A stretch of DNA of 64,000 nucleotides from NCBI GenBank assembly GCA_949299565.1, contig OX437086.1, forward strand, positions 600,919-664,918, written 5' to 3'. This document shows positions 43,485-51,843 of this stretch, in pieces. This DNA comes from an uncultured Bacillota bacterium (GTDB lineage: Bacteria > Bacillota_I > Bacilli_A > RFN20 > CAG-826). The number at the start of each line of letters is the position of its first letter. Within the stretch, counting starts at the first letter, position 1. Under the pieces are notes generated by a model, which did not search any database, was not told the DNA's origin, and worked only from the letters and a program-made list of their open reading frames with translations. The position numbers and the translations under genes were made by a program.

Positions 43485-45601
43485 GAAACACATTTCAAAC
43501 CGCTCGTTTAGTCGAGCCCGATGTTATTCGCCTTATTATTTTTACAGACCTTTTATATGAGAGAGTGCAGGCGACTCTTGTCGTTGATCATCAACACAAT
43601 GTTCCGCTTCCAGTCCCCAAGGTGATTTCAACTTCCAACCTCTTGATCGCTGATTATAAACTTCCAGCGCCTCTTGAACTCGGGCATTCTTATGCGCTTG
43701 CGATTCCTTCTTTCCCAATCATTCCTTTAGACGTCTCAGAGGCTACGACCTTCCCGAATTTTGATTTGCAATATAGTTACGACGGGAACGATTTAGGAGC
43801 TACTTATAAAGAAGAGGCAACTGAATGGGTTGTTTGGGCTCCGTTAGCCTCTTCCGTCACTTTGAAAGTGAAACGCGAGAAGAAGGGGCGCTGGCATTAT
43901 CGTGAGATGCTAAGAGAAGAACGAGGAATTTATCGTTTACGGCTCAAAGGCGATTACGATGGAGCTTATTACACATATCTTGTCATCAATTCAGAATTGA
44001 CGACAGAAGCTATCGATCCCTACGCTAAAGCGAGTGGTCCAAACGGCGAATATTCGGTTGTTTTAAATCCAAAAACTTTTCCGGCTTTAAAAAGGAATCC
44101 GGCTCTTCCGCGCCTCCAAAATCCGACAGAAGCCATTATTTATGAAGCCAGCGTGCGCGACATGACAAGCGATTCGCATACCGATATCGAACATAAGGGC
44201 AAATATCTCGGACTCATCGAAAAAAACCGAAAAACAACCAACGGATTGCCGGCAGGTTTTGATTATTTATGTTCCTTGGGTTTTACGCATCTTCAATTGA
44301 TGCCTTTTTATGATTTTTCAACGATTGATGAACGTCACCCCGAATCCTCGTATAACTGGGGTTATGACCCGAAACAATATTTTGTTCCCGAAGGCAGTTA
44401 CGCGATTGATGTTGAAGACCCGCTTGCTCGTTTAAAAGAATGTCAGACGATGATCGCTTCTTTTCACGAAGCTGGAATCCGCGTAACGATGGACGCCGTT
44501 TATAACCACGTTTATGAATATCAATCCTCTTCCTTTGAACGGATTGTTCCTAATTATTATTTCCGGCGTCGGAAAGACGGAAAAATTGCCTCCACTTCCG
44601 GATGCGGTGACGATTTGGCGAGCGAACGTCCGATGGTTCGCAAATTGATCGTCGATTCCGCTAAATGGTGGATTGATCAATATGATGTCGATGGGTTCCG
44701 CTTTGACCTCATGGGCATCATTGATGTTGAGACTCTAAAGATTATTGAAAAATACGGCAAGGAGAAGGATCCTTCCTTCCTTGTTTATGGCGAAGGCTGG
44801 AATATGGGCGGCGAAGTGCCGCTTCCTTTAGGCACGATGGATAACGCGCGCTTATTGCCGGGTTTCGCTTATTTCAATGACATTTACCGCGAAGCTGGCA
44901 AGGACTTTTTAGCCGCCAACTTCTCTTCTTTCGAGCGTTTGAAATTCGCTTATTTAGGTTCATCGCTCGAATATAGCGGCATCCATCCGCGCTTTTTAGA
45001 TGCCAGGCAATCTTTGAATTATTTGGAATGCCACGATGACAAAGTGCTTTATGACGTTTTAAGCGATCGACGTCCTGATTTAGGGGTGGAAAGCAAATGC
45101 GATCTCATCAAAATGGGGAACGCTTTGATCGCTTTATCTTTCGGAATTCCTTTCTTCCACATGGGGCAAGAGATCGGAGCCTCAAAATTTGGCGAAAATA
45201 ATACCCATAATAAGGGCGATAAATATAATCGTTTTTCTTATCGCCTCCTCGAGGAACGGAAAGATATGTACGATTATTTCAAATCCCTCCTCAGCTTCCG
45301 CAAGAAGTGCCGCGCGTTCCATTTCTATGATCAGCGCGTGATTGCTCCGCTTGTTGAATATGAGAATTTAAACGGGGGATTGAGGATTCATCTTTCTGAT
45401 CCGCAAGAGCTAAGACCTTATCGAGAGCTTGATTTCTTCTTCAACGTCAGCGAGAACGATTTAAGTTACCAATTATGTTATGATCACGAATTGGTCATCA
45501 ACCGAACGGGCGATGTCAGCGGCGCTCACGTCAAAGTTGAGAATCTCTTGATTCCTAAACATAGTTTCATAGCAGTGGCCTTACCATTAGACGAAAACTG
45601 A
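43481..45601 (+). CDS. pulA: Type I pullulanase (GH13), intracellular
   Basis: A 706-residue alpha-1,6-debranching enzyme. Domains are an N-terminal beta region, a CBM48-like module (EWVVWAPLASSVTLKVK) and a GH13 barrel with the type I pullulanase signature YNWGYDP near residue 290. Catalytic blocks DAVYNHV, GFRFDLMG and GEGWNMG are present, then a C-terminal beta domain. No signal peptide, so it works on imported alpha-glucans or glycogen. ATGA overlap with acpS. Confidence 0.94.
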   Translation: MRNTFQTARLVEPDVIRLIIFTDLLYERVQATLVVDHQHNVPLPVPKVISTSNLLIADYKLPAPLELGHSYALAIPSFPIIPLDVSEATTFPNFDLQYSYDGNDLGATYKEEATEWVVWAPLASSVTLKVKREKKGRWHYREMLREERGIYRLRLKGDYDGAYYTYLVINSELTTEAIDPYAKASGPNGEYSVVLNPKTFPALKRNPALPRLQNPTEAIIYEASVRDMTSDSHTDIEHKGKYLGLIEKNRKTTNGLPAGFDYLCSLGFTHLQLMPFYDFSTIDERHPESSYNWGYDPKQYFVPEGSYAIDVEDPLARLKECQTMIASFHEAGIRVTMDAVYNHVYEYQSSSFERIVPNYYFRRRKDGKIASTSGCGDDLASERPMVRKLIVDSAKWWIDQYDVDGFRFDLMGIIDVETLKIIEKYGKEKDPSFLVYGEGWNMGGEVPLPLGTMDNARLLPGFAYFNDIYREAGKDFLAANFSSFERLKFAYLGSSLEYSGIHPRFLDARQSLNYLECHDDKVLYDVLSDRRPDLGVESKCDLIKMGNALIALSFGIPFFHMGQEIGASKFGENNTHNKGDKYNRFSYRLLEERKDMYDYFKSLLSFRKKCRAFHFYDQRVIAPLVEYENLNGGLRIHLSDPQELRPYRELDFFFNVSENDLSYQLCYDHELVINRTGDVSGAHVKVENLLIPKHSFIAVALPLDEN

Positions 45602-45635
45602 AGGCGAATCCTCAAAAGCACTAGGAAGGAGAAAT

Positions 45636-45911
45636 ATGTTATCTAGCGTTTTTGCTTCAGGTCGTCTCGGTGAGTTTTTGGATACTCGCACTCGTTATTT
45701 AGAGATTGAGAAATTGGTGCCGGGTCCCAGCGGTCGTTTCAATGTTGACCATGTTCCTTTTCGAGTCGCTTCAGGCTTTGAGCGACTTTTGAAAGCGCCT
45801 CGCGGAACTTATGTAATATTTAAGGCGCGTTTGGCGATGGCGGAGGACATTGGTCTTCACCTCGTGATAGAGGTTGAAGAAATGTATCGCGAGAAAACTC
45901 TTATCAATTAA
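45636..45911 (+). CDS. Small protein, possible OB-fold
   Basis: A 91-residue protein. Its pattern (SGRLGEFLDTRTRYLEIE...FNVDHVPFRV...RGTYVIFKARLAMAEDIGLHLVIEVEE) resembles the strand order of SSB-like OB-folds, but without diagnostic residues. AGGAAGGAG precedes the ATG. It sits between pullulanase and plsC and may be co-transcribed with the former. Function unknown. Confidence 0.6.
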   Translation: MLSSVFASGRLGEFLDTRTRYLEIEKLVPGPSGRFNVDHVPFRVASGFERLLKAPRGTYVIFKARLAMAEDIGLHLVIEVEEMYREKTLIN

Positions 45912-45935
45912 GAATGCAAAATTGCTTTGAAAAGC

Positions 45936-45941
45936 TATAAT
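45936..45941 (+). promoter_or_regulatory. -10 element of plsC, leaderless arrangement
   Basis: TATAAT ends 7 bases before ATG 45949. No Shine-Dalgarno. Confidence 0.6.
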
Positions 45942-45948
45942 ACATCAC

Positions 45949-46725
45949 ATGTGCAAGTGGATACGCGTAATCTTCTTGATGGTTCCTTCTCTTATTAGGG
46001 CTTATTTTCCTTTGAGACGTTACGCAAAGCATCCTGAACGTTATTCGATCGAAGAACGATATTTTTTCCTTCAACGCCTCATTCAAAAAGTTCTTAAGGC
46101 CTTCCGCGTTGATTTAAAGGTTTATGAGGCTGAACGATTAGAAAATTTATGGAAAGAAGACGTTCCGTTTCTTTGGATTTGCAATCATTTAAGCGATCTT
46201 GACCCCTTGATTCTCATCGCGATTTCTAAAAAACCGATTTCTGTTGTCGCTAAAAAGGAGACGCGCCGCTATCCGTTCATCGGTTTAGCCGTTCAGGCTC
46301 TTGATGGCTATTTCTTGGATCGCGAAGATTTAAGAAGTTCTCTCCGAGTTATTCGCTCTCTTGAAAAGCGTCTTGAAACAGGGAAAGTGCCTTATGTGAT
46401 TTTCCCTGAGGGCACAAGGCAAAAAAATGCTGAAGAAGCACCTTTAGATTTTCATCCGGGTTCTTTTAAAGCAGCGACTCTTTCAAAACGCCCGCTTCTG
46501 ATTTCCTCAATTTATGGAACTTTCCGTGTTTTTCCAAAAGACACGAGTTGGAAACATTACCCAGTGCAGGTGAAAATTATTGATGTCATTAAAGATGATG
46601 TTTATGGCGGCATGGAGACGCCGGAGTTAGCCAAAATCGTGAAAGAAAAAGTTGAAACGGGCGTCAACTTTTTGAAAGAAAAAGACGTGAATTATTTGCA
46701 GAATAAAAAACATCTGCGAAGATAA
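45949..46725 (+). CDS. plsC: 1-acyl-sn-glycerol-3-phosphate acyltransferase
   Basis: A 258-residue lysophosphatidic acid acyltransferase making phosphatidic acid at the membrane. The catalytic NHLSDLD (NHxxxxD) lies near residue 77 and FPEGTR near 146. The N-terminal segment WIRVIFLMVPSLIRAYF is a likely membrane anchor. A terminator follows 17 bases after the stop. Confidence 0.9.
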   Translation: MCKWIRVIFLMVPSLIRAYFPLRRYAKHPERYSIEERYFFLQRLIQKVLKAFRVDLKVYEAERLENLWKEDVPFLWICNHLSDLDPLILIAISKKPISVVAKKETRRYPFIGLAVQALDGYFLDREDLRSSLRVIRSLEKRLETGKVPYVIFPEGTRQKNAEEAPLDFHPGSFKAATLSKRPLLISSIYGTFRVFPKDTSWKHYPVQVKIIDVIKDDVYGGMETPELAKIVKEKVETGVNFLKEKDVNYLQNKKHLRR

Positions 46726-46742
46726 TATGAGATTTTGCAGTT

Positions 46743-46768
46743 GAGCAAAAAACTTTGCTCTTCTTTTT
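46743..46768 (+). terminator. Rho-independent terminator after plsC
   Basis: Perfect 7-bp stem GAGCAAA/TTTGCTC with loop AAAC, followed by TTCTTTTT. Confidence 0.88.
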
Positions 46769-46783
46769 GATTGCGCGAAAACC

Positions 46784-46813
46784 TTGACAAAATTGCGCGG
46801 GGGGGGGTAAACT
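46784..46813 (+). promoter_or_regulatory. SipW-operon promoter with poly-G spacer
   Basis: Consensus TTGACA at 46784-46789 and TAAACT at 46808-46813 are spaced 18 bp; the spacer ends in nine G. Change of the G run by one alters the spacing to 17 or 19, a known mode of promoter phase variation. Two direct repeats ATTGCGCG at 46770-46777 and 46792-46799, 22 bp apart, flank the -35. The predicted leader to GTG 46876 is about 56 bases. Confidence 0.7.
46799..46807 (+). repeat. G9 homopolymer in promoter spacer
   Basis: Nine consecutive G bases lie between the -35 and -10 elements; this is the longest G/C run I noticed in the window. Confidence 0.95.
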
Positions 46814-46875
46814 CCTTACCATTCTCTTCGAAATGTAAAGATTTTGAAGGAGAATTTGCAAAAAAGAGGGCACAC

Positions 46876-47427
46876 GTGGTGAAAAAGTTCGGAGGTCTCT
46901 TCATTCTTCCGTTTTTCGCGGCTGCCTCGCTTGTCGGCAGCGGTTTTTGTCTTTGGATTTTTTCGCCGGATGTCATTCATACTTCGATTGACGGACGTTT
47001 TAACTTGTTAGTTGAAGAGAAAGTTGAAGAAAGCGTAGGAAATTTAAACATCGATGACCGCGCTTTTTCTTTAGAAGTAAATCAAAACGGAATTTCGACG
47101 ATCGGTGGTCTTTCTCTTGAATTTATTCCTTCAAGTTTAGATCTAACTTTAGAATTTTCTTATGAGATTCAAATTGATTCTCTGCTCCATCATTATTTAT
47201 ACCCTCTTGACGCTTCATATGATGAGGCGATTGCCGATAATTATATCTATCATTTTTCTTGGGGAAGCGAATATCAAAACGGCGAATATCATGAGTTGAT
47301 AGTGCCAACGTTTGCATATCAAAATCTAAATGTTATTCCTGATGAGACAAGCGAATATACTGCCATCAACGAGCTTTTAAAAAGTGGCGACCATCTTCTT
47401 TTTCGTTTTGAGGTAGTTGCTAGATGA
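46876..47427 (+). CDS. Small secreted protein with SipW-type signal peptide (substrate 1)
   Basis: About 184 residues. The N-terminus is VVKKFGGLFILPFF followed by GSGFCLWIF, an uncleaved-looking hydrophobic segment like those processed by SipW peptidases (compare GSAFASWHF and GAGFATWVF in its neighbours). The rest is beta-rich and secreted. GTG 46876 (or 46879) is chosen because GAGGG lies 5 bases upstream; the open frame extends further 5' without a better start. First gene of the operon; overlaps the next by 4 bases. Family not recognised. Confidence 0.65.
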   Translation: MVKKFGGLFILPFFAAASLVGSGFCLWIFSPDVIHTSIDGRFNLLVEEKVEESVGNLNIDDRAFSLEVNQNGISTIGGLSLEFIPSSLDLTLEFSYEIQIDSLLHHYLYPLDASYDEAIADNYIYHFSWGSEYQNGEYHELIVPTFAYQNLNVIPDETSEYTAINELLKSGDHLLFRFEVVAR

Positions 47428-49658
47428 AAAGAGGCGCGCGTTTTTCTTTTATATTTTTGCCGTTAGTGGCTTTAGGCGCGGCAGTCGGTTCTGCTTTTGC
47501 GAGTTGGCATTTTTATGGTGAAACATTTATTGAGACGACGCCTGAAGTCAATGTCGATGACATCAAGGAAAATTGGTATTTCGGACGTGATGATCTCACG
47601 CAGTATGAAGAATATACAATCTATTTCTTTCCACAGCCGCGCGTCGCTTATTCTGGCGATCAAAACGCACCTTTAAGCGTTGAAGGGTGGAATCCGTTAG
47701 AACGATATACGACCACTGATGAACCTAACGCTTCGTTTTCGAACGGGACAGGCGATTATCCAGTTAACATCGTCCATTACGGACGTTATGGGCAATTCGA
47801 CGGTTTTTTTGCGGATGAAAGCCAAGAGATTTCACGTTTCGGTTATAAAACTTGGAACGGGATTTATCAAATTACGCCGTCTGAACTAAACGCTATCGGC
47901 TCGCCGTCATGCTTGATGCGCGATGGTGGGGGATATAACGAATCGACGGGAGAGCAAGGCTTTGCCGGTTCTTTTATCGGTTGGTCATATTCACGCGAAG
48001 TAGCCTGTCATCACGGCTATCATTGGCAAGGAGATTACCATTTATTCAATCCGAATATGCCGCTCAGTTATTACGATAACCTTTCGGGCGTCGATAGTGG
48101 ACAAGGGGTCGATGGTTCAAAGCAAGGCGATAACGTGATTTATTTATACGCGATTTATACTTCTGGCAAAGACTACGCGAAATATGATTCAAGCGCTGAT
48201 CCGCGCTTATATAACAATCAAGATCTTTCGGGAAATGGACGTTTTCATTCAATACGATTAGATCGAAGCAATAACAGCGACTCGCTTTATGGATCGGCTG
48301 AAACCTTTACTTATCAAAATAGTCAAGGAATCGAGGAAACAAATTATATTTATTCTTTCCGGAATGTTCAGATAAATTCGCTTGAAGACACATTGAACAT
48401 CAGCGTCGGGGCAGTGACCGATAAAGGTTGGGACGGCGCTTGGTCATTAGAAAACTTAGCTATTGATCGAAACGGCACAGCAAGCGGCTCTGGTTTTTAC
48501 CCAGGGTATTACAATATTTTTGCTTATGTCGTGTCTCAAAGAGAAGAAATTCCCGATTATGTCTCCTCTGACCGCAGTTGGGACTGGACTCATTATGAAT
48601 ATGAGCCGAATAATGAAGACTGGAACGTTCCATACAATCAAGAAATAAGCGAAGCTCAAGACTTTTTAGAAGCTTTTAGTTCTGGTAAATCGGTTGTCTA
48701 CAGCAACAATTATCAAGCGTTATCCTCGTGGACTTTCAATGGTGAAAGCGATGCTTACGATTATGAGAACGGAAGACAATATCCAGGAACCTATGGCGGT
48801 CTTTTTGATGGTTATCATCGTGTTTATAACGCTTCTATTTATTTTGTTGTCGAGCAGATGTTTGATTTCCGCTTTATCGGAGGTCCTCTTGAGAGCTTTG
48901 ATTACAACAATTCAGACTATTCGTTCTTATTGGAAACTGAGCAAGACCTCACTAATTTCGAACGGGACATTCATTTTGAAGCGACGACGCACAATCGTTA
49001 TTTTGCTTATGATTGGACTGATCCAACGAGTGGAACCTCTTACACCAATTATTTTTGTTATGATGTCTTCTCGATTGCACCTTCCTTAGAACCGCCTACT
49101 TATGAAATCAATATCGACTCTTCTTCTACTGAATATATAGGTAAGCTCAGTGATTTAAGTGAAGAAGAGGTCAATCAACACGTAAGGATTGATGAGAATT
49201 TAAGTAGTGAACGCGATGAAATTCTTTCGACGCTCATTTATTTGAAGGGCGCTCCCGGTTATTATCGTTTCAACTTAAAGGTTGAATATGATCCTGATTA
49301 TAGTCTTGGAGGCGCTTCATCCTCACCGATTAAGAGCGTGACCATTGGAGCGACACCTTTATTGCATAATTGTTTTATCAAGATTTATCGGCCAAACAAT
49401 CAAAATTTTTCCTATGATGAGGATGGTTTTATTGTCCACGAAGGGACGAATCCGGACTTCGTGAGTGAATGCGCAATCGGCACTAATTTTGATGAAATAA
49501 ACTTTTCCAATCAAAGCTTCCGCACTCTTTTGACTCAGTGGAATCAAGAAGGATTACATCTTGTCGATCATTTGACAAATGAAGTTGTTACTCCTGAGTA
49601 TTTGTCAACGAGAACTGTAGATAAAAACTACATTTTCTATCTGAAGGAGGCACAGTGA
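47424..49658 (+). CDS. Large secreted protein with SipW-type signal peptide (substrate 2)
   Basis: A 744-residue protein rich in Tyr, Asn, Asp and Ser, beta-rich, with few Lys. The signal region is MKRGARFSFIFLPLVALGAA then GSAFASWHF. No C-terminal helix or anchor is seen. No known domain was recognised. Repeated aromatic/acidic segments suggest an extracellular structural or adhesive role, but this is a guess. It overlaps upstream and downstream genes in ATGA/TGATG arrangements, so expression is coupled to the signal peptidase. Confidence 0.8.
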   Translation: MKRGARFSFIFLPLVALGAAVGSAFASWHFYGETFIETTPEVNVDDIKENWYFGRDDLTQYEEYTIYFFPQPRVAYSGDQNAPLSVEGWNPLERYTTTDEPNASFSNGTGDYPVNIVHYGRYGQFDGFFADESQEISRFGYKTWNGIYQITPSELNAIGSPSCLMRDGGGYNESTGEQGFAGSFIGWSYSREVACHHGYHWQGDYHLFNPNMPLSYYDNLSGVDSGQGVDGSKQGDNVIYLYAIYTSGKDYAKYDSSADPRLYNNQDLSGNGRFHSIRLDRSNNSDSLYGSAETFTYQNSQGIEETNYIYSFRNVQINSLEDTLNISVGAVTDKGWDGAWSLENLAIDRNGTASGSGFYPGYYNIFAYVVSQREEIPDYVSSDRSWDWTHYEYEPNNEDWNVPYNQEISEAQDFLEAFSSGKSVVYSNNYQALSSWTFNGESDAYDYENGRQYPGTYGGLFDGYHRVYNASIYFVVEQMFDFRFIGGPLESFDYNNSDYSFLLETEQDLTNFERDIHFEATTHNRYFAYDWTDPTSGTSYTNYFCYDVFSIAPSLEPPTYEINIDSSSTEYIGKLSDLSEEEVNQHVRIDENLSSERDEILSTLIYLKGAPGYYRFNLKVEYDPDYSLGGASSSPIKSVTIGATPLLHNCFIKIYRPNNQNFSYDEDGFIVHEGTNPDFVSECAIGTNFDEINFSNQSFRTLLTQWNQEGLHLVDHLTNEVVTPEYLSTRTVDKNYIFYLKEAQ

Positions 49659-50575
49659 TGGGAAGCGCTTCATGGATTGCTTTCGTGGTAGCACTTATAG
49701 CTTTGATTCTTTTTGCTGTCGTCTACATCGTGCTCTTCGTTCAACTGCGCAAGGTACGTTCACGCTTGATTTTGGGCGGACTTGAAGATCAAGAAATCAA
49801 GGACGAGCTTTTTCGTGATTATGGTGAAGCTCTTAAGAAAAATAGCGAGCAAAAATTTTCTGATTTTTATAAGAAAAAGAAAAACCATGAACGACATCTC
49901 GACTATTTAGCCAACGCTTTGGCGATTCTTATTGCCGTTATTTCCTTAGCGGGTCTAACGTTTTCTTTAGTCTCCCGCGGACTCAATAACCAAGTGAATC
50001 TCAATGGAACGACTCTTCTTATCGTTCCGACGGATTCGATGGAAGAAAAAGCAGTCACCAACGACTATTTAGTTAAATATGATTTAGACAACCAAATTCA
50101 ATCCGGTTCTTTGATTGCGGTGGAAGAAAAAGAAACATACGAAGTTTTCGATGTTTTAGCCTTCAATGTCGACGGAGTGACTTATGTTCATCGCTTGATT
50201 CTCATCGAAGAAGAAAACGGAGAAACGCTTTACACGTTTAGAGGCGACGCCAACCCAACCTCTCTTCTAAAAGAAACGCGCGTCAGAAGCGAACAAATCA
50301 TTGGTAAGTGGAATGGTTTTCAGAATGAAACGTTGGGACTATGGATTATGTATCTTCAGTCGGGTATTGGGATTATTTCCTTGGTTTTAGCCTTTGCGGT
50401 TGTAACGGTCTATTCGTCTTATTACAACAAAATCAGCCGTTTGAAAGCGGAACGTTACGAATTTTATCTTCCGCATGTTGACGAGTTATATCGCGCAGAA
50501 AACGCGCGGCGAATTGCTAATGGAGAGCCGCCTCTTTTCGAGGCTTCTCATAGACGGAATCGAAAGGAGGAATAA
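49658..50575 (+). CDS. SipW-type (S26B) signal peptidase I
   Basis: A 305-residue membrane peptidase. Topology: helix near 5-28, a charged cytosolic segment (30-85), helix near 88-110, the catalytic domain, then a helix near 235-257 and a basic tail. Ser127 (PTDSME), His178 (YVHRLI, in place of Lys) and the GDAN box near 197 fit the Ser-His-Asp S26B enzymes such as Bacillus SipW and archaeal/ER signal peptidases. ATG 49658 follows GAAGGAGG. It probably processes the three co-encoded proteins. It is much longer than SipW (about 190 residues) because of the N-terminal extension. Confidence 0.82.
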   Translation: MGSASWIAFVVALIALILFAVVYIVLFVQLRKVRSRLILGGLEDQEIKDELFRDYGEALKKNSEQKFSDFYKKKKNHERHLDYLANALAILIAVISLAGLTFSLVSRGLNNQVNLNGTTLLIVPTDSMEEKAVTNDYLVKYDLDNQIQSGSLIAVEEKETYEVFDVLAFNVDGVTYVHRLILIEEENGETLYTFRGDANPTSLLKETRVRSEQIIGKWNGFQNETLGLWIMYLQSGIGIISLVLAFAVVTVYSSYYNKISRLKAERYEFYLPHVDELYRAENARRIANGEPPLFEASHRRNRKEE

Positions 50576-50580
50576 TTTTT

Positions 50581-51147
50581 ATGAAAACAAAGCGATTCCT
50601 ATTAGGTTTCCTGCTTCCAAGTCTTGCCTTGGTGAGTGTTGTGGGAGCAGGTTTTGCGACTTGGGTCTTCGATGGAGAGTATACGCCAATCAATCAAACG
50701 ATCGGTGTAACGATCGAAGATAAAGTCAATGGAGGAGAGTTAACTATTAATCAGGAAAGTTTAACTCTCAATCTCGATCAACCAGCCACGGAATTAAACG
50801 AGGCCGGAACTGGCATTACCTTGCGCAATGACGGAAGCACGATCAGTGAATTAAGCGGCAGTTATAGCGGTGAAATCCCAGCCGGTTATGAATTTACGCT
50901 CACTTACACTTTAGAACTCGGCGATGTCGCGACTTACGTCAGCGCCGTAACCGCGGGGGAAGTTGGAGTTTTCACTGGTAGCGGCCCGCATTCTTGGACA
51001 TTAGATGTCACAACGTTGAATTTTGCTTATGTGACTCCAGACATTGCCACGAATGAAGGAGCATACGACACGATGTATGCCGCTTTGAGTGAAGACGTGC
51101 ACAACATCACTTTGACGATTGAAGGCAATTTCAGCGTCATTGAATAA
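50581..51147 (+). CDS. Small secreted protein with SipW-type signal peptide (substrate 3)
   Basis: A 188-residue protein starting MKTKRFLLGFLLPSLAL and then GAGFATWVFDGEYTP, the atypical signal seen in the two other operon proteins. The mature part is acidic, Thr/Ser/Gly-rich and beta-predicted, reminiscent of CalY/TasA-type fibre subunits in composition and context, not in clear sequence. A strong AAAGGAGGAA precedes the ATG. Last gene before the terminator. Confidence 0.7.
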   Translation: MKTKRFLLGFLLPSLALVSVVGAGFATWVFDGEYTPINQTIGVTIEDKVNGGELTINQESLTLNLDQPATELNEAGTGITLRNDGSTISELSGSYSGEIPAGYEFTLTYTLELGDVATYVSAVTAGEVGVFTGSGPHSWTLDVTTLNFAYVTPDIATNEGAYDTMYAALSEDVHNITLTIEGNFSVIE

Positions 51148-51209
51148 AAGATAGTAGGAGGAAGCCCCTTCTTATCCTTTTGCTTATTTCTGGCTTTTGC
51201 CAGAGAGGA

Positions 51210-51234
51210 AGTCACCCATGCGGGTGACTTTTAT
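51210..51234 (+). terminator. Rho-independent terminator of SipW operon
   Basis: AGTCACCC/GGGTGACT perfect 8-bp stem, loop ATGC, followed by TTTATT. A smaller TGGC/GCCA hairpin lies just upstream. Confidence 0.9.
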
Positions 51235-51240
51235 TGTCAT

Positions 51241-51261
51241 ATAAAAAGTCAGCCTCCTGAC
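51241..51261 (-). terminator. Terminator of ferritin gene
   Basis: On the - strand GTCAG/CTGAC with loop GAGG is followed by TTTTTAT, 34 bases after the ferritin stop. Confidence 0.7.
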
Positions 51262-51294
51262 GAGACTGGCGTTTTCATAATCGAGATTAGTGGT

Positions 51295-51780
51295 TTAACG
51301 AGCCGCTAAATCTTTATCCATCAAATAGAGACCGGTTTTGCATTCGCCGATCGCGGCATATTTTTCAAGAAGCGCTGTGGCAGTCGTCTCTTCTTCAGCT
51401 TGTTCATTGATGAACCAGTGGAGGAATAAGGCTGTCCGGTGATCATTGATTTTAAGCGCGGTCTCATAAATGTTGTCAATTAGAGATGTTACCAATTTTT
51501 CATGGGCTAATTGTTCGACTAAGGGTTCGCGGAAATCCTTGAAAGCGAGAGTCGAGGCTTTAATATCGTGGAGTTCGATATGAGCGCCTTCTTGCGCGAG
51601 ATAAGCGCTGAATTTTTCAGCGTGCTCTCTTTCTTCGCTCGCTTGCTTTTTAAACCAATGCGCGAAGCCATGAAGTCCCTTCTCTTCGTAATAATTAGCG
51701 ATGTAGAGATAAAGATAAGCGCTTTCGTACTCTTTTTCGATTTGTGTATTGATGAGGTCAATAATTTCTTTCTTTAACAT
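51295..51780 (-). CDS. Non-haem ferritin
   Basis: A 161-residue ferritin that oxidises and stores iron in a 24-mer shell. The ferroxidase ligands are visible in EYESAYLYLYIANYYEE, SEEREHAEKF and INEQAEEETTA. Length and motifs fit FtnA-type bacterial ferritins. AAAGGAAG precedes the start. It lies 63 bases after the methyltransferase gene on the same strand and may also be read from there. Confidence 0.92.
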   Translation of the reverse strand: MLKKEIIDLINTQIEKEYESAYLYLYIANYYEEKGLHGFAHWFKKQASEEREHAEKFSAYLAQEGAHIELHDIKASTLAFKDFREPLVEQLAHEKLVTSLIDNIYETALKINDHRTALFLHWFINEQAEEETTATALLEKYAAIGECKTGLYLMDKDLAAR

Positions 51781-51843
51781 GTTTATTCAACTTCCTTTCG
51801 TCATTAGTCTAATACGCTTTTTAAATGATGGTTAGCGAAATGC

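Noticed and set aside
46856-46882. Eight-codon leader ORF (TTG start) ending on the GTG start of SipW substrate 1
   Set aside because: AAGGAG is only 3 bases from the TTG, too close for good initiation, and nothing else supports a leader peptide.
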